Shown one piece after another: positions 16,848 to 28,118 of a DNA stretch of 64,000 bases (position 1 is its first letter; each line of letters starts with the position of its first letter). A program made the position numbers and the translations under genes. The stretch is taken from NCBI RefSeq assembly GCF_014837235.1, contig NZ_JACYFT010000001.1, positions 695,688 through 759,687 on the forward strand. The letters are read 5' to 3'. Source of the DNA: Limnohabitans radicicola (GTDB taxonomy: Bacteria; Pseudomonadota; Gammaproteobacteria; Burkholderiales; Burkholderiaceae_C). The notes beneath the pieces are model-generated. The model saw only the letters and a list, made by a program, of their open reading frames with translations. It had not been told where the DNA came from and made no database searches.

Positions 16848-17673
16848 TGTGCAGCTCAAAGACAAAGTCGTTCTGGTCACGGGCGCCGGTCTGGGTTTGG
16901 GCGGCACCATCGCGCAGGCCATGGCCCGACAAGGGGCCTCGCTGGTCATTTGCGATATCGACATGGTCGCGCTGCACGCCACGCAGGCAGCGGTGGAAGC
17001 GCTCGGTGCCCAGTGCCTGGCGCTGGCATGCGATGTGTCCGACAGCGCTGCGGTCGACCAGATGTTTGACCAGGCCGGGCAGCGTTTTGGCACTGTGGAC
17101 GTGCTGGTCAACAACGCCGCCCGTGTGCCCAACACACCTGCCGAGGCTGAGCGGCGCAATCGGCATTACGCCTACATGACCACACCCATGCCGCGCCAGG
17201 CCCTGGGCATCGTAGCCTCGCTGTCCGACGAGGATTGGCTCAAGTGGTGGGGCGTGAACATGCATGGCGTGTTCTTCTGCACCCGTGCCGCCTTGCGTTT
17301 CATGGTGCCCCAAAAATCCGGCCGCATCATCAACATCGCATCCATCGCCGGGCTGGGTGCCAACAGCCTGCACAGCCCGGGCTATTCGGCCACCAAGGCG
17401 GGCGTTATCAACCTGACAAAAACCACCGCGCTCGATGTGGCGGGGGCCAATGTTTACGTCAATGCCGTTGCTTGTGGTGGCGTGCTCACGCCGGACTTCG
17501 AGGTGTACCTTGAAAGCACAACCGAGGCGCAGGTCAACCGCCTCTACCAGATGGTGCCGAGTGGACGTTTGGGTCGCCCCGAGGAATATGCCAATGTCGC
17601 GGTCTTTCTGGCCGCACAAGATCATTACCTCGTAGGACAGGTCATTAGCCCGAATGGAGGCTTTGTGATCTGA
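16840..17673 (+). CDS. SDR-family NAD(P)-dependent oxidoreductase
   Basis: A 277-residue classical short-chain dehydrogenase. The cofactor motif is TGAGLGLG, the acidic residue after beta-2 is in VICDID (favouring NAD), followed by NNAA, the Ser in INIASIAG and the catalytic Y-x3-K in GYSATKAG. An insertion of about 20 residues follows the N-N-A-A strand (PNTPAEAERRNRHYAYMTTP), longer than usual, and probably shapes the substrate pocket. The start overlaps the BKACE stop by 8 bases. It is the last gene of the AraC-linked operon and may oxidise a beta-hydroxy acid to the beta-keto acid consumed by the BKACE. An imperfect hairpin (17692-17700 with 17716-17724) follows but lacks a T-tract. Confidence 0.87.
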   Translation: MSDVQLKDKVVLVTGAGLGLGGTIAQAMARQGASLVICDIDMVALHATQAAVEALGAQCLALACDVSDSAAVDQMFDQAGQRFGTVDVLVNNAARVPNTPAEAERRNRHYAYMTTPMPRQALGIVASLSDEDWLKWWGVNMHGVFFCTRAALRFMVPQKSGRIINIASIAGLGANSLHSPGYSATKAGVINLTKTTALDVAGANVYVNAVACGGVLTPDFEVYLESTTEAQVNRLYQMVPSGRLGRPEEYANVAVFLAAQDHYLVGQVISPNGGFVI

Positions 17674-17730
17674 TGTTTGACCTGCTGAAGCCATTGGACG
17701 TGGTGAATTTCCCAGCGTCCGATGACGACT

Positions 17731-18126
17731 TCAGTCCGGCACCACCGCTGTCACTTCGATCTCCACTTTGGCCCGGTCTTCCACCAGATCGGCCACCTGC
17801 ACCAAGGTCATGGCCGGGTAGTGCTTGCCCATGACTTCCTGGTAGACCTTGCCCAGTTCGCGCCCTCGCGCCAGGTATTCCTTCTTGTCTTTGACGTACC
17901 AGGTCATGCGCGCCATGTGCTGTGGGCCTGCGCCTGCGCACGCGAGTGTGTCGACGATATTTTGCAGGGCCTGTCTGCATTGGGCAACGAAGTCGTCGGT
18001 CTCGAACTGGCATTGACCGTTCCAGCCGATCATGCCCGCCACAAACACCATGCGGCCACGCGCTTCGATGCCGTTGGCATAGCCTTTGGCGGGTGCCCAG
18101 CCTTCGGGTTGGAGGATGTTGAACAT
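17731..18126 (-). CDS. RidA-family protein lacking the deaminase arginine
   Basis: A 131-residue YjgF/RidA-fold protein (trimer in the family). It shows the usual MVFVAGMIGWN, CRQALQNIVDTLACAGAG and KVEIEVTAVV blocks. Where archetypal RidA has the catalytic Arg in F-P-A-R-S, this protein reads Y-P-A-M-T, so 2-aminoacrylate deaminase activity of the RidA type is unlikely; it belongs with the Rid subgroups that lack this Arg. It is the last gene of the 2-aminobenzoyl-CoA-type operon. That pathway makes enamine/imine intermediates after ring reduction, so an accessory role in their hydrolysis is plausible but inferred. Confidence 0.85.
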   Translation of the reverse strand: MFNILQPEGWAPAKGYANGIEARGRMVFVAGMIGWNGQCQFETDDFVAQCRQALQNIVDTLACAGAGPQHMARMTWYVKDKKEYLARGRELGKVYQEVMGKHYPAMTLVQVADLVEDRAKVEIEVTAVVPD

Positions 18127-18136
18127 GGTGGGTTCC

Positions 18137-19807
<1,671 letters not shown>

Positions 19808-19808
19808 A

Positions 19809-20993
19809 TCAGCCTTTCAACACATCCTTGCCAATGATCAGCTGCTGCACTTCGGTGGCACCTTCGTAAATGCGCAGCGCCCGAATCTCGCGGTACAGCG
19901 ACTCCACCATCACACCTTTTTTGACACCCATGCCGCCGTGCATCTGCACCGCCATGTCGATGATCTGCTGCGCGTTTTCGGTCGCGGTCATCTTGGCCAT
20001 GGCCGCCTCACGGGTGATGCGCCCGCCTTGGTCGCGCAGCCAAGCGGCGCGGTAGGTCAAGAGCGTGGCCGCGTCCAGCATGGTGGCCATCTGGGCGATC
20101 TTGGTCTGGGTGATCTGAAAGTCACCCAAGGTTTGGCCAAACATCTTGCGTGAGCGCGCCCAGCTGATGGACTCGTGCAGCGCACGCCGCCCAAAGCCCA
20201 AAGCGGCCGCGGCCACCGAGGTGCGGAACACATCGAGCGTGGCCATGGCGACCTTGAAGCCTTGGCCCGCTTCGCCAATGCGTTGCTTGGCAGCGACCTT
20301 GCAGTTGTCAAACTTGAGCGTGGCCAGCGGGTGGGGCGCCACCACGTCGATGCGCTCTTCAATCGACAGACCGGGCGTGTCGGCATCGACAATGAAAGCC
20401 GTGATGCCGCGTGCGCCGGGCGCTTCGCCCGTGCGGGCGAACACCACATAAAAGTCGGCGATGCCGCCGTTGCTGATCCAGGTCTTGCGGCCGTTGAGCA
20501 CATAGCCGTCTGCCGTGGCCGTCGCGCTGCACTGCATGGCGGCCACATCGGAGCCTGCATCGGGCTCGCTTAGGGCAAAGGCGCTCAAGGCCTGACCCGA
20601 CGCCACACGCGACAGGTAGCGCTGCTTTTGATCGGCTGTGCCCATGAGGCTGATGGCGCCTGTGCCCAAGCCCTGCATGGCAAACGCGAAGTCAGACAAG
20701 CCATTATGAAAAGCCAGTGTTTCTCGCAGCAGGCAGAGCTGGCGGGTGTCGATCACATCCGATGCGGCGCCGTAGGCCGTGCCCGAGACCGCGTGTTTGA
20801 GCCAGCCGCCGCTGCCCAGCAGGCGCACCAGACGGATGCATTCGGCGTCCACCGCGTCGCGGCTTTCGTCGTGGTGCGCGTGGACAAGGTGCTCTTGGCA
20901 CCAAGCATCCAGCCGCACTTTGAAGTCGCGGTGGCTGTTGTCAAAGAAAGGCCAGTCGAGTTCTGGCGGGTGATTGGCTGGGTGGTCTGACAT
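19809..20993 (-). CDS. acyl-CoA dehydrogenase
   Basis: A 394-residue flavoprotein with a normal acyl-CoA dehydrogenase layout: [17 protein letters not shown] (flavin contact), [10 protein letters not shown], and the C-terminal loop [20 protein letters not shown], where the catalytic Glu of Y-E-G-A-T is present. It probably introduces the alpha,beta double bond in the non-aromatic CoA thioester formed after 2-aminobenzoyl-CoA hydroxylation/reduction. The upstream enoyl-CoA hydratase gene lies 3 bases away and the ligase gene follows after 1 base, indicating one transcript. Contrast with the Glu-less ACAD-fold protein at 4768-6036. Confidence 0.9.
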   Translation of the reverse strand: MSDHPANHPPELDWPFFDNSHRDFKVRLDAWCQEHLVHAHHDESRDAVDAECIRLVRLLGSGGWLKHAVSGTAYGAASDVIDTRQLCLLRETLAFHNGLSDFAFAMQGLGTGAISLMGTADQKQRYLSRVASGQALSAFALSEPDAGSDVAAMQCSATATADGYVLNGRKTWISNGGIADFYVVFARTGEAPGARGITAFIVDADTPGLSIEERIDVVAPHPLATLKFDNCKVAAKQRIGEAGQGFKVAMATLDVFRTSVAAAALGFGRRALHESISWARSRKMFGQTLGDFQITQTKIAQMATMLDAATLLTYRAAWLRDQGGRITREAAMAKMTATENAQQIIDMAVQMHGGMGVKKGVMVESLYREIRALRIYEGATEVQQLIIGKDVLKG

Positions 20994-20996
20994 GGC

Positions 20997-21857
20997 TCAG
21001 TCCCCTTCAAACACGGGCGTTTGCTTGGCCACAAAGGCGTGATAAGCCCGGTGGAAGTCGTTGGTGGCCATGCAGATGGCTTGGGCCTGGGCTTCGGCCT
21101 CAATGGCTTCGTCCACGCCCATGTTCCATTCTTGTTGCAGCATTTTTTTGGTGATGCCGTTGGCAAAGGTGGGGCCTGCCACCAGCTGGGCGGCGATGGC
21201 CTGTGCATCGGCCAACACGGTGCCTGCCTCGCACACGCGGTTGTAAAAACCCCAGCGCTCTGCTTCTAGCGCGCCCAGGCCACGCCCGGTGAACAGCAGC
21301 TCGCTGGCACGGCCCTGGCCGATGATGCGCGGCAAAAGCGCGCACGCGCCCATGTCACATCCGGCCAAGCCGACCTTGTTGAACAGGAAATAAGTCTTGC
21401 TGCGCTCGGTGCCGTAGCGCAGGTCAGACGCCATGGCCAGGATGGCCCCTGCGCCCGCGCACACGCCATCGATGGCCGCGATGATGGGTTGTGGGCAAGC
21501 GCGCATGGCCTTGACCAGATCGCCCGTCATGCGGGTGAAGGCCAAGAGGCCGGGCATGTCGAGCTTCGTGAGCGGCCCGATGATTTCGTGTACATCGCCG
21601 CCCGAACAGAAGTTGCCGCCCTCGCCCGTGATGACCACCGCATGCACATCGGGCGCGTAAGGCAAGGCGCGGAAAAAGTCGCGCAGTTCGGCGTACGAGT
21701 CAAACGACAGCGGGTTCTTGCGCTCGGGGCGGTTCAGGCTCACCGTGGCCACACCGTCTTTGACAGACAGCAAAAAATGCTCGGGCTGGTAGCCCGCCAT
21801 GGGCTGGTTGTGGCGGGGCAGCTGGTGCGGCTGACCGGGCAGGTAGCGTTGGCTCAT
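20997..21857 (-). CDS. enoyl-CoA hydratase/isomerase family protein
   Basis: A 286-residue crotonase-fold protein. It shows the N-terminal [20 protein letters not shown], the oxyanion-hole block [16 protein letters not shown] and [20 protein letters not shown]. The first catalytic Glu of classical hydratases lies in the A-G-A-G-A-I-L-A segment region, where it is not obvious, so the exact reaction (hydration, isomerisation or ring hydrolysis) is open. It sits in the 2-aminobenzoyl-CoA-type operon between marR and the ACAD gene; the start overlaps the marR stop by 4 bases. Confidence 0.87.
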   Translation of the reverse strand: MSQRYLPGQPHQLPRHNQPMAGYQPEHFLLSVKDGVATVSLNRPERKNPLSFDSYAELRDFFRALPYAPDVHAVVITGEGGNFCSGGDVHEIIGPLTKLDMPGLLAFTRMTGDLVKAMRACPQPIIAAIDGVCAGAGAILAMASDLRYGTERSKTYFLFNKVGLAGCDMGACALLPRIIGQGRASELLFTGRGLGALEAERWGFYNRVCEAGTVLADAQAIAAQLVAGPTFANGITKKMLQQEWNMGVDEAIEAEAQAQAICMATNDFHRAYHAFVAKQTPVFEGD

Positions 21858-22363
21858 TTTGTCTCCTCAGAATTTGTAGGGCTGCCGGACTTCAAGGTGC
21901 CCAGCAATTTGTGCAGTTGTTCTTGTTGGCTTGCCACCAGCGGCGACAGCAGCTCGACGACCCAGCCTTCGTGGGCCTGGGCCATGGCCGCAAATGCGCT
22001 GCGCCCGGCCTCGGTCAGACTGACGGTGTAGGAGCGGCGGTCGCTGGCCTGCATTTGCCGCTGCACCAGTTGTTCTTTTTCGAGCTGGTCGACGATGCTG
22101 GTGACGTTGCCGCCCGTGACCATCATGCGGCGCGACAGCTCGCTCATCGACAAGCCTTGCGGTTCGCGCTCCAGTTGCGCCATCAGGTCAAAGCGCGGCA
22201 GCGTGATGCCAAACTGTTCGCGCAAGCGTTGGCGGATGGTGTCTTCTATGCGGGTGGTGGCCGACAACAGACGCAGCCACAGGCGCAGTGAAGCGTGGTG
22301 ATCGGCGTGCGCGCGCTTTTCCATGTCCACAGAGGCCATGTCAGTGTCTTGTCGTGCGCTCAT
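21854..22363 (-). CDS. MarR-family regulator of the 2-aminobenzoyl-CoA-type operon
   Basis: A 169-residue MarR protein. Winged-helix part: [21 protein letters not shown], the recognition helix [20 protein letters not shown] and wing [13 protein letters not shown]. The start at 22363 overlaps the stop of the SDR gene (TCATGA on the plus strand), and its stop overlaps the start of the hydratase gene. The long upstream frame extension is an artefact of the SDR gene. The gene lies inside the operon it probably regulates; clustered TTGAG/CTCAA half-sites lie before the operon's first gene (25532-25550). Likely effector: the aryl-CoA ester. Confidence 0.9.
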   Translation of the reverse strand: MSARQDTDMASVDMEKRAHADHHASLRLWLRLLSATTRIEDTIRQRLREQFGITLPRFDLMAQLEREPQGLSMSELSRRMMVTGGNVTSIVDQLEKEQLVQRQMQASDRRSYTVSLTEAGRSAFAAMAQAHEGWVVELLSPLVASQQEQLHKLLGTLKSGSPTNSEETK

Positions 22364-23160
22364 GACACCAACTCCCCACCATCGATGGCAATCGATTGAC
22401 CGTTGATCGCTTCGCTGCCTGCCGCGCACAGCCACAGCACGCTTTGCGCCACTTCGTGCGGCTGCACCAAGCGCTGTTGCGGGTTGCTCGCGGCCAAGGC
22501 TTGTCTCGCTTCGGCTTCGCTCTTGCCTGTTTTGCTCACGATGTTTTGCACCGCTTCTCGCACGATGTCGGTTTCGGTGTAACCGGGGCAAATCGCGTTC
22601 ACGGTCACGCCCTTGCGGGCCAACTCCAAGGCCAGCGCTTTGGTCAGGCCCACCACGCCATGCTTGGCGGCCACATAGGCGCTCACATAGGCATAGCCTT
22701 TGAGGCCTGCTGTGCTGGCGATGTTGACGATGCGCCCGGGTGTTCCGCTGGCTGCCGCTTCGAGCATGCCCGGCAGCACGGCCTGGATGCAGTGGTAGGT
22801 GCCTGTGAGGTTGACGTTCAACATCTGTTGCCACAGCGCGGCATCGGTCTTGGCAAAGGGCGCGCTGTGCGCCTGGCCCGCGTTGTTGACCAGGATGTTC
22901 ACCGGGCCAAGGCGGGCCTGCGCCTGCTGCACCGCCGCTTGCACGGACTGTTCATCGCCCACGTCCATGGGCGCAATGAACACTGCCACGTCGGGCACTT
23001 GCGCACGCAGCGCCTCGGCTTGCGCCTGCAACTTGTCTAGCGAGCGGCCACACAGGGTCAAGCGGCAACCCGCTTGCGCGAGCTGCAGTGCGATGGCCGC
23101 GCCAATGCCTGCGCCCGCGCCGGTGATGAGGGCGTGGCAGCCTTGCAGTTCATCGGCCAT
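22360..23160 (-). CDS. SDR-family NAD(P)-dependent oxidoreductase (hydroxyacyl-CoA/alcohol dehydrogenase-like)
   Basis: A 266-residue classical SDR: TGAGAGIG cofactor motif, NNAG, Ser in VNIASTAG, and catalytic Y-V-A-A-K in SAYVAAKHGVVGLTKA. Start placed at 23160 with a purine-rich AAGGGGGA site upstream; it begins 1 base after the 777-residue gene ends. In the operon context it would oxidise the hydroxyl group made by hydration or ring reduction, analogous to a 3-hydroxyacyl-CoA dehydrogenase. The reaction direction is inferred from pathway logic only. Confidence 0.88.
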   Translation of the reverse strand: MADELQGCHALITGAGAGIGAAIALQLAQAGCRLTLCGRSLDKLQAQAEALRAQVPDVAVFIAPMDVGDEQSVQAAVQQAQARLGPVNILVNNAGQAHSAPFAKTDAALWQQMLNVNLTGTYHCIQAVLPGMLEAAASGTPGRIVNIASTAGLKGYAYVSAYVAAKHGVVGLTKALALELARKGVTVNAICPGYTETDIVREAVQNIVSKTGKSEAEARQALAASNPQQRLVQPHEVAQSVLWLCAAGSEAINGQSIAIDGGELVS

Positions 23161-23161
23161 C

Positions 23162-25495
23162 TCAGTCCCCCTTGCTCGCAGCCTGCTGGGCACGCTCGCG
23201 GGCAAAACCCGCTTCGAGCTGGGGCTTGCCCGACACGTAGGCGCGCGGCCAGGCGATGTCCTTGAAGCCGATGCGTGCGGCTTCGGTCAGCGTCCAGGCC
23301 GGATTGGCCAGGTGCGGGCGGGCCACGGCACACAGGTCGGCGCGGCCAGCGGCCAGGATGCTGTTGACGTGGTCGGCCTCAGAGATGGCACCGACTGCGA
23401 TGGTGGCTATGCCCGCTTCCTGGCGGATGCGGTCGGCAAACGGTGTCTGATACATGCGGCCGTAGGTGGGCTTTTGCTGGGCACTGACCTGACCCGAAGA
23501 GCAGTCGATCATGTCGGCGCCTGCGGCCTTGAAGGCGCGGGCAATCTCAACCGCGTCGGTCGGCGTGATGCCGCCTTCGACCCAGTCGTGCGCCGAGATG
23601 CGCACCGACATCGGCAAATCCTTGGGCCAGGCCGCACGCACGGCGGCAAAGACTTCCAGCGGGTAACGCAAACGGTTTTCGAGCGAGCCGCCGTACGCGT
23701 CGGTTCGTTGGTTGGTGAGCGGGCTGATGAAGCTCGACAACAAATAGCCGTGGGCGCAGTGCAGTTCCAGCCAGTCAAAGCCGGCTTGGGCAGCGCGCTG
23801 CGTGCTGGCCACGAAGTCGGCTGTGACGCGATCCATGTCGGCACGCGTCATGGCACGGGGCACATCGCCGTGGGGCAGATACGGGATGGCTGACGCAGCG
23901 ATCAGGGGCCAGTTGCCTTCTGCGTCGTCTGCGGGCACAGGCTGGTCCATGCCCGCGCCTTGCCAGGGGCGGCAGGTCGAGCCTTTGGGCCCGGCGTGGC
24001 CGATCTGCAGGCCGATCTTGGCGTCTGACTTGGCATGTACCCACTCCACCACTCTTGCAAAGTCGGTGGTCTGCTGGTCATTCCACAGGCCTGGACAGCC
24101 GTGTGTGATCCGGCCGTCGGCGCTGGGCGCGGTCATCTCGACCATCACCAGCCCTGCGCCGCCCATGGCGCGTGCGCCCAGGTGCACGAGGTGGTCGTCA
24201 CCCACGCAGCCATCCACCGCCATGTATTGCGCCATGGGCGAAACCACCACACGGTTCTTGAGCGTGACCGAGCGCTGGGTATAGGGCGTGAACATCGGTG
24301 GACGCACACCAGGTGTGGCCGTGCGGCCTGCAAACCAGGCCTCATAGCCTTCCAGCCAGGCCTTGTCGCGCAGGCGCAAATTCTCGTGGCTGATGCGCTG
24401 GCTGCGGGTGAGCATGGAGTACATGAACTGCTCAGGTTCGAGCTGGTCGCAGTAGCGCTCGCCACAGACCTCGAACCATTCCATCGCATTCCAAGCCGCG
24501 TTTTGCAGGCGGATCACATCGATCTCGCGCACGGCTTGGTAATGTTTCAGCACCTCAGGAATGCGGTCTGCCGTGTCGCCCAAGGCCTTGAACTGGCGAA
24601 CCAGCTCTATCGCGTCTTCGAGCGCGAGCTTGGTGCCCGAACCGATCGCAAAGTGTGCGGTGTGCACCGCGTCGCCCATCAGCACCACATGGCTGTTGCC
24701 GTTGAAGTGCGACCAGTTGGCGCACTTCACGCGCTGGAAGTTGAGCCAAGCCGAGCCGCGCAGGTGGCGGGCGTTGGTCATCAGCTTCTCGCCTTGCAGG
24801 TTCTTGGCAAAGAGCTTTTCGCAGAAAGCGATGGACGTGTCTTGATCGGCCTTGTCCAGACCGTGTGCCAGCCAGACGTGCTCGGGGCACTCGACGATAA
24901 AGGTCGAGGTGAGGTGGTCGAATTTATAGACATGCGCCTGAAACCAGCCGTGCTCGGTCTTTTCAAACAAAAACGTGAAAGCGTCGTATTGGCGGTTGGT
25001 GCCCAGCCAGATGTAGCGGTTGGGGCGCGTGACGATGTCGGGCTGGAAGACCTCGGGCAAGCGGCTGCGCACACGCGAGTTGATGCCATCGCTGGCAATG
25101 ATCAGGTCGGCGTCTGGGAAGTCGAGGTCTGACTGCACATCCTGCTCGAACAGCAGCTTGACACCCAGTTGCTCGCAACGTGCCTGCAGGATGTTGAGCA
25201 GTTTCTTGCGGCCAATGCCCACAAAACCGTGGCCACCCGAGCGGATCACGCGGTCCTTGAAATGCAGCTCGATGTCGTCCCAGTGGTTGAAGGCCTGCTG
25301 CACCTCGTTGGCGGTCTCGATGTCCCACTGGCGCATGTTCTCCAGCGTCTGGTCCGAAAACACCACGCCCCAGCCAAAGGTGTCGTAGGGCTTGTTGCGC
25401 TCGACCACCGTGATGTCGTGGTGGGGGCCGAGTTTTTTCATCAGCAACGCGAAGTACAACCCCGAGGGGCCACCGCCAATGCACACGATTTTCAT
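23162..25495 (-). CDS. 2-aminobenzoyl-CoA monooxygenase/reductase-type fusion (salicylyl-CoA 5-hydroxylase family)
   Basis: A 777-residue two-domain flavoenzyme. Residues about 1-390 are a class A FAD monooxygenase: [14 protein letters not shown] nucleotide fold and [21 protein letters not shown], the second FAD motif. Residues about 395-770 are an old-yellow-enzyme FMN domain ([51 protein letters not shown]). This exact fusion is known for 2-aminobenzoyl-CoA monooxygenase/reductase, which hydroxylates and then reduces the aromatic ring, and its relatives annotated as salicylyl-CoA 5-hydroxylase. AGGAG precedes the ATG. It is the first gene of the operon, downstream of the TTGAG repeats. Anthranilate is favoured because of the reductase domain and the RidA-like partner. 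Confidence 0.9.
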   Translation of the reverse strand: MKIVCIGGGPSGLYFALLMKKLGPHHDITVVERNKPYDTFGWGVVFSDQTLENMRQWDIETANEVQQAFNHWDDIELHFKDRVIRSGGHGFVGIGRKKLLNILQARCEQLGVKLLFEQDVQSDLDFPDADLIIASDGINSRVRSRLPEVFQPDIVTRPNRYIWLGTNRQYDAFTFLFEKTEHGWFQAHVYKFDHLTSTFIVECPEHVWLAHGLDKADQDTSIAFCEKLFAKNLQGEKLMTNARHLRGSAWLNFQRVKCANWSHFNGNSHVVLMGDAVHTAHFAIGSGTKLALEDAIELVRQFKALGDTADRIPEVLKHYQAVREIDVIRLQNAAWNAMEWFEVCGERYCDQLEPEQFMYSMLTRSQRISHENLRLRDKAWLEGYEAWFAGRTATPGVRPPMFTPYTQRSVTLKNRVVVSPMAQYMAVDGCVGDDHLVHLGARAMGGAGLVMVEMTAPSADGRITHGCPGLWNDQQTTDFARVVEWVHAKSDAKIGLQIGHAGPKGSTCRPWQGAGMDQPVPADDAEGNWPLIAASAIPYLPHGDVPRAMTRADMDRVTADFVASTQRAAQAGFDWLELHCAHGYLLSSFISPLTNQRTDAYGGSLENRLRYPLEVFAAVRAAWPKDLPMSVRISAHDWVEGGITPTDAVEIARAFKAAGADMIDCSSGQVSAQQKPTYGRMYQTPFADRIRQEAGIATIAVGAISEADHVNSILAAGRADLCAVARPHLANPAWTLTEAARIGFKDIAWPRAYVSGKPQLEAGFARERAQQAASKGD

Positions 25496-25531
25496 GTTCG
25501 CTCCTGCCAGCGCGGGTCTGGCTTATTTCAT

Positions 25532-25550
25532 TTGAGTCTCAATATTTGAG
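25532..25550. promoter_or_regulatory. overlapping TTGAG/CTCAA inverted repeats (probable MarR operator)
   Basis: Three pentamer half-sites alternate in orientation: TTGAG (25532-25536), CTCAA (25538-25542) and TTGAG (25546-25550). They form two perfect overlapping palindromes, TTGAGTCTCAA and CTCAATATTTGAG. They lie 37 bases before the start of the 777-residue gene, in an AT-richer stretch. The MarR protein encoded inside the same operon is the likely ligand; binding is inferred. Confidence 0.6.
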
Positions 25551-25601
25551 GTTTGAAGTAATTTTGTGCGGGTTTGAACTTCCAGGAATCGGGGCTAACC
25601 C

Positions 25602-26075
25602 CTATGGTGATGCCAACATCGTGCCACGGCACTTGCGCGCACCACAGCGGCAGGCGTAGCGCGCCCTGAGCGCTTCGCTCATAGGCTCGTCGCTCACCAG
25701 CCCATAGTCAAAGGTCAGTTCCTCGCCGCGAAACACGGGCCTGCGCGTCTTGATGAAGATGCGGCCATCGACCTCTTCGGGTTCACAGTTGGGTCGACAT
25801 GAATGGTTGATCCACTTGGAATCGTTGCCGTCCCGTACCGCATCGATCACCCGTTCATCGTCGAGCTGAAAGTAAAACGTGTGGTTCGGATCCTGGGGAT
25901 CGTGCGGGTGGCGGGCAATGGCCTCGGCCATGCTGATGAGCTCGCCCACATACTCGATCACTGTCTCGCCTGCGGCCATGTGCCGCGCGGCGAACACGCC
26001 TTTGCCGTGCACTTCAGAAAAATGCACATGGATCGGACTCGTGGTGGACGGAGGGCTCAAAACAGACTCAGGCAC
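25602..26075 (-). CDS. SET-domain protein-lysine methyltransferase-like protein
   Basis: A 157-residue compact SET-domain protein. It has the G-K-G-V-F-A opening, the SAM-binding N-H-S-C motif in WINHSCRPNCEPEE, ELTFDYG with the catalytic Tyr, and a post-SET Cys cluster CRCGARKCRG that can bind zinc with the Cys of N-H-S-C. Bacterial versions are known, and some act on histone-like or ribosomal proteins; the target here is unknown. It is a single gene, divergent from the amidase gene and downstream of the catabolic operon promoter region on the same strand. Confidence 0.87.
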   Translation of the reverse strand: MPESVLSPPSTTSPIHVHFSEVHGKGVFAARHMAAGETVIEYVGELISMAEAIARHPHDPQDPNHTFYFQLDDERVIDAVRDGNDSKWINHSCRPNCEPEEVDGRIFIKTRRPVFRGEELTFDYGLVSDEPMSEALRARYACRCGARKCRGTMLASP

Positions 26076-26200
26076 AGGGCCATGAAAACGGGCGAAGCCT
26101 GACTATAAAGACTTTGCACAGCATCACGACAGCGACAAGCGCACGCGTTGGAGTCTGCTTTAATTTATCCAGATTGCAGCAAACACAAAGGCAAACAGCG

Positions 26201-27679
26201 ATGTCACTCATCATGGGTTGGGATGAATGGGCCAGTCACGATGCCGTGGGTCTGGCCGAGCGGATCAGGCAGGGCGATGTGACGCCTGCTGAACTGGCGC
26301 AACAAGCAGCCGCAGGCATTGCCAAAGTCAACCCGACGCTCAGTGCCGTGGTCGAAGTGTTTGAAGACCTGCTGACCGAGCCCACACGCGATGGCATGAA
26401 CCCGGACGGGCCTTTTGCAGGTGTGCCCTACCTGATGAAAGACCTGGGCCCCACGCTCAAGGGCCGCTTGCAGGAAATGGGTTCTCTTTTGATGCGCGGC
26501 AACCGGGCCAGCGCCGACAGCTACCTGGCCGCCCGCATCAAACAGGCCGGGCTGAACGTGATCGGCCGCACCACCACCCCCGAGTTTGGTGTGTGCAGCT
26601 CGGCCGAAAACCCGGCGGTGTACGTGACCCGCAACCCCTGGGATTTGGCGTACACCACCTGCGGCTCGTCGGCAGGCACGGCGGCGGCCCTGGCGGCGGG
26701 TGTGTTGCCGCTGTCGCACGCCACCGATGGCGGTGGCTCGATCCGCATTCCGGCGGGCTTCAACGGGAACATCGGCCTCAAACCCTCACGGGGCGTGTTC
26801 TCGATCGCACCCGCCGCGTCCGACATCACCGGCTTTGTGTCGACCCAAGGCTGCCAAAGCCGCACCGTGCGCGACACCGCGGCCTTTGTGGACCATTGCC
26901 GTGGCGGCGCACCGGGCGAGTTCATGCCTTACTGGTCTGCGCCCGAGCCCTACAGCACGCTCATCCAGCGCGACCCGGGGCGGCTGCGCATCGCCTTGTC
27001 GCATGAGTGGGGCCACTACCGCGCCGTGCCGCACTTTGTCGCCGAACTCGAAAAAGCTGGCCGCTTTCTGCAAAGCCTCGGCCACCACGTCGAATGGGCA
27101 CTGCCCCAGGTGGACATGGAAGCCGCCTTTGCCGCGCAGACCACCTGCTACATCAGCAACTTTGCACAGACCATCACCAACCTGCTCAAGCCACTGGAGC
27201 TGGAGCGCCCGCCGGCTGACTTGGTGGAGCCGATCAACATCAAGATCTGGGAAGAAGGCCTGAAAACCAGCTACGCCGAACGCGCCCGCATGCAGGCCGT
27301 GTTCAACACCACCTCACGCGGCTTTGGCGAGTTCTTTGAGCAGTGGGACATCATCCTCACACCCATCACCGCCCTGCCCACGCCCAAGCTGGGCACCACA
27401 GAATACCTGACGATCAGCGACAACCCCTCGGTGTACGACTGGTTCGAGAACCTCTGGCAAAACTTCGCCTACACCCCGCTGTCCAACCTGTGCGGCATCC
27501 CCGGCATCTCACTGCCCATGGCCACCCAAGAGAACGGCCTGCCCCTGGGCATCCATGCCCAGGCACGCCAAGCCAACGATGGTCTGCTGCTGCAGCTGGC
27601 GGCGCAGATCGAGCGGGCGCTGGGGGGGAAGTGGAACGGTGGGCGGCGGCCGGGGGTGCATGTAGCGCAAGGCACATGA
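26201..27679 (+). CDS. amidase signature family protein
   Basis: A 492-residue amidase with the Ser-cisSer-Lys triad visible: Lys in PYLMKDLGPTLKG, cis-Ser in TCGSSAGTAAALAAGV, nucleophilic Ser in DGGGSIRIPAGFNGNIGLKP. Length is normal for the family, which hydrolyses amides of many kinds. ATG at 26201 is chosen because family-like sequence (W-D-E-W-x-S-H-D-A-V-G-L-A) starts there and AAAGG is upstream; a start at 26114 would add 29 residues without homologous character. No clear operon partners. Substrate unknown. Confidence 0.88.
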   Translation: MSLIMGWDEWASHDAVGLAERIRQGDVTPAELAQQAAAGIAKVNPTLSAVVEVFEDLLTEPTRDGMNPDGPFAGVPYLMKDLGPTLKGRLQEMGSLLMRGNRASADSYLAARIKQAGLNVIGRTTTPEFGVCSSAENPAVYVTRNPWDLAYTTCGSSAGTAAALAAGVLPLSHATDGGGSIRIPAGFNGNIGLKPSRGVFSIAPAASDITGFVSTQGCQSRTVRDTAAFVDHCRGGAPGEFMPYWSAPEPYSTLIQRDPGRLRIALSHEWGHYRAVPHFVAELEKAGRFLQSLGHHVEWALPQVDMEAAFAAQTTCYISNFAQTITNLLKPLELERPPADLVEPINIKIWEEGLKTSYAERARMQAVFNTTSRGFGEFFEQWDIILTPITALPTPKLGTTEYLTISDNPSVYDWFENLWQNFAYTPLSNLCGIPGISLPMATQENGLPLGIHAQARQANDGLLLQLAAQIERALGGKWNGGRRPGVHVAQGT

Positions 27680-27745
27680 GCAAAGGTCAGCGGCCATTGG
27701 CCTGTAGGAACTGAAGAGCCAGACCAATCTGTGGCGATTCAGAAC

Positions 27746-28078
27746 TTAGCCCAGCAAGGGCCGCAGTTCCACCTTGCGATTGCAGGCTCTGGATGCCTCG
27801 AAGGCCAGCTGGGTGGCCAGCTCGGAGTTTTCAGCTTCGATGAGCCAAAAGCCACTGTAATTCTCTTGGGCAGCAAACAAGGGTTTGCCCGTCGAAAGAT
27901 GGGCGTCCTGTCGGTTGTCAATGACATTACCGTGGGCAGGCGCTGCGAGCCCGCCTGCAAAAATCCATTGCCCACGGCTTCTCAAGCCATCGTTGAAGCG
28001 ATCAATCGCTTGCATTTCCTCGAAGGTGCCCGACCCTGTCAAGTCGTCAATGACAAAAATCATGAAGCGTTTTTTCAT
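27746..28078 (-). CDS. YCII-related (DGPF/YciI-like) small protein
   Basis: A 110-residue protein with the dimeric ferredoxin-like YCII fold pattern: MKKRFMIFVIDD, FNDGLRSRGQWIFAGGLAAP, then GFWLIEAENSELATQLAFEASRACNRKVELRP. The family includes small enzymes and extracytoplasmic-sigma-factor associated proteins, but no function can be assigned. ATG at 28078 chosen; an in-frame ATG at 28093 is also possible. It lies 40 bases after glmS on the same strand and converges with the amidase gene. No terminator is evident in the 66-base gap to the amidase. Confidence 0.75.
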   Translation of the reverse strand: MKKRFMIFVIDDLTGSGTFEEMQAIDRFNDGLRSRGQWIFAGGLAAPAHGNVIDNRQDAHLSTGKPLFAAQENYSGFWLIEAENSELATQLAFEASRACNRKVELRPLLG

Positions 28079-28118
28079 GGATGCGTCTTCCATATCTGCG
28101 TGAGCCGTGCGCACAGAA

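Noticed and set aside
17692-17724. Hairpin between convergent SDR and RidA-type genes as terminator
   Set aside because: The stem is imperfect (9 bp with a G-T pair), the loop is 15 bases and no T-tract follows; mentioned only in the SDR entry.
27680-27745. Terminator between the convergent amidase and YCII-type genes
   Set aside because: Only a short GGCC-type dyad is present, with no stable stem or T-tract.
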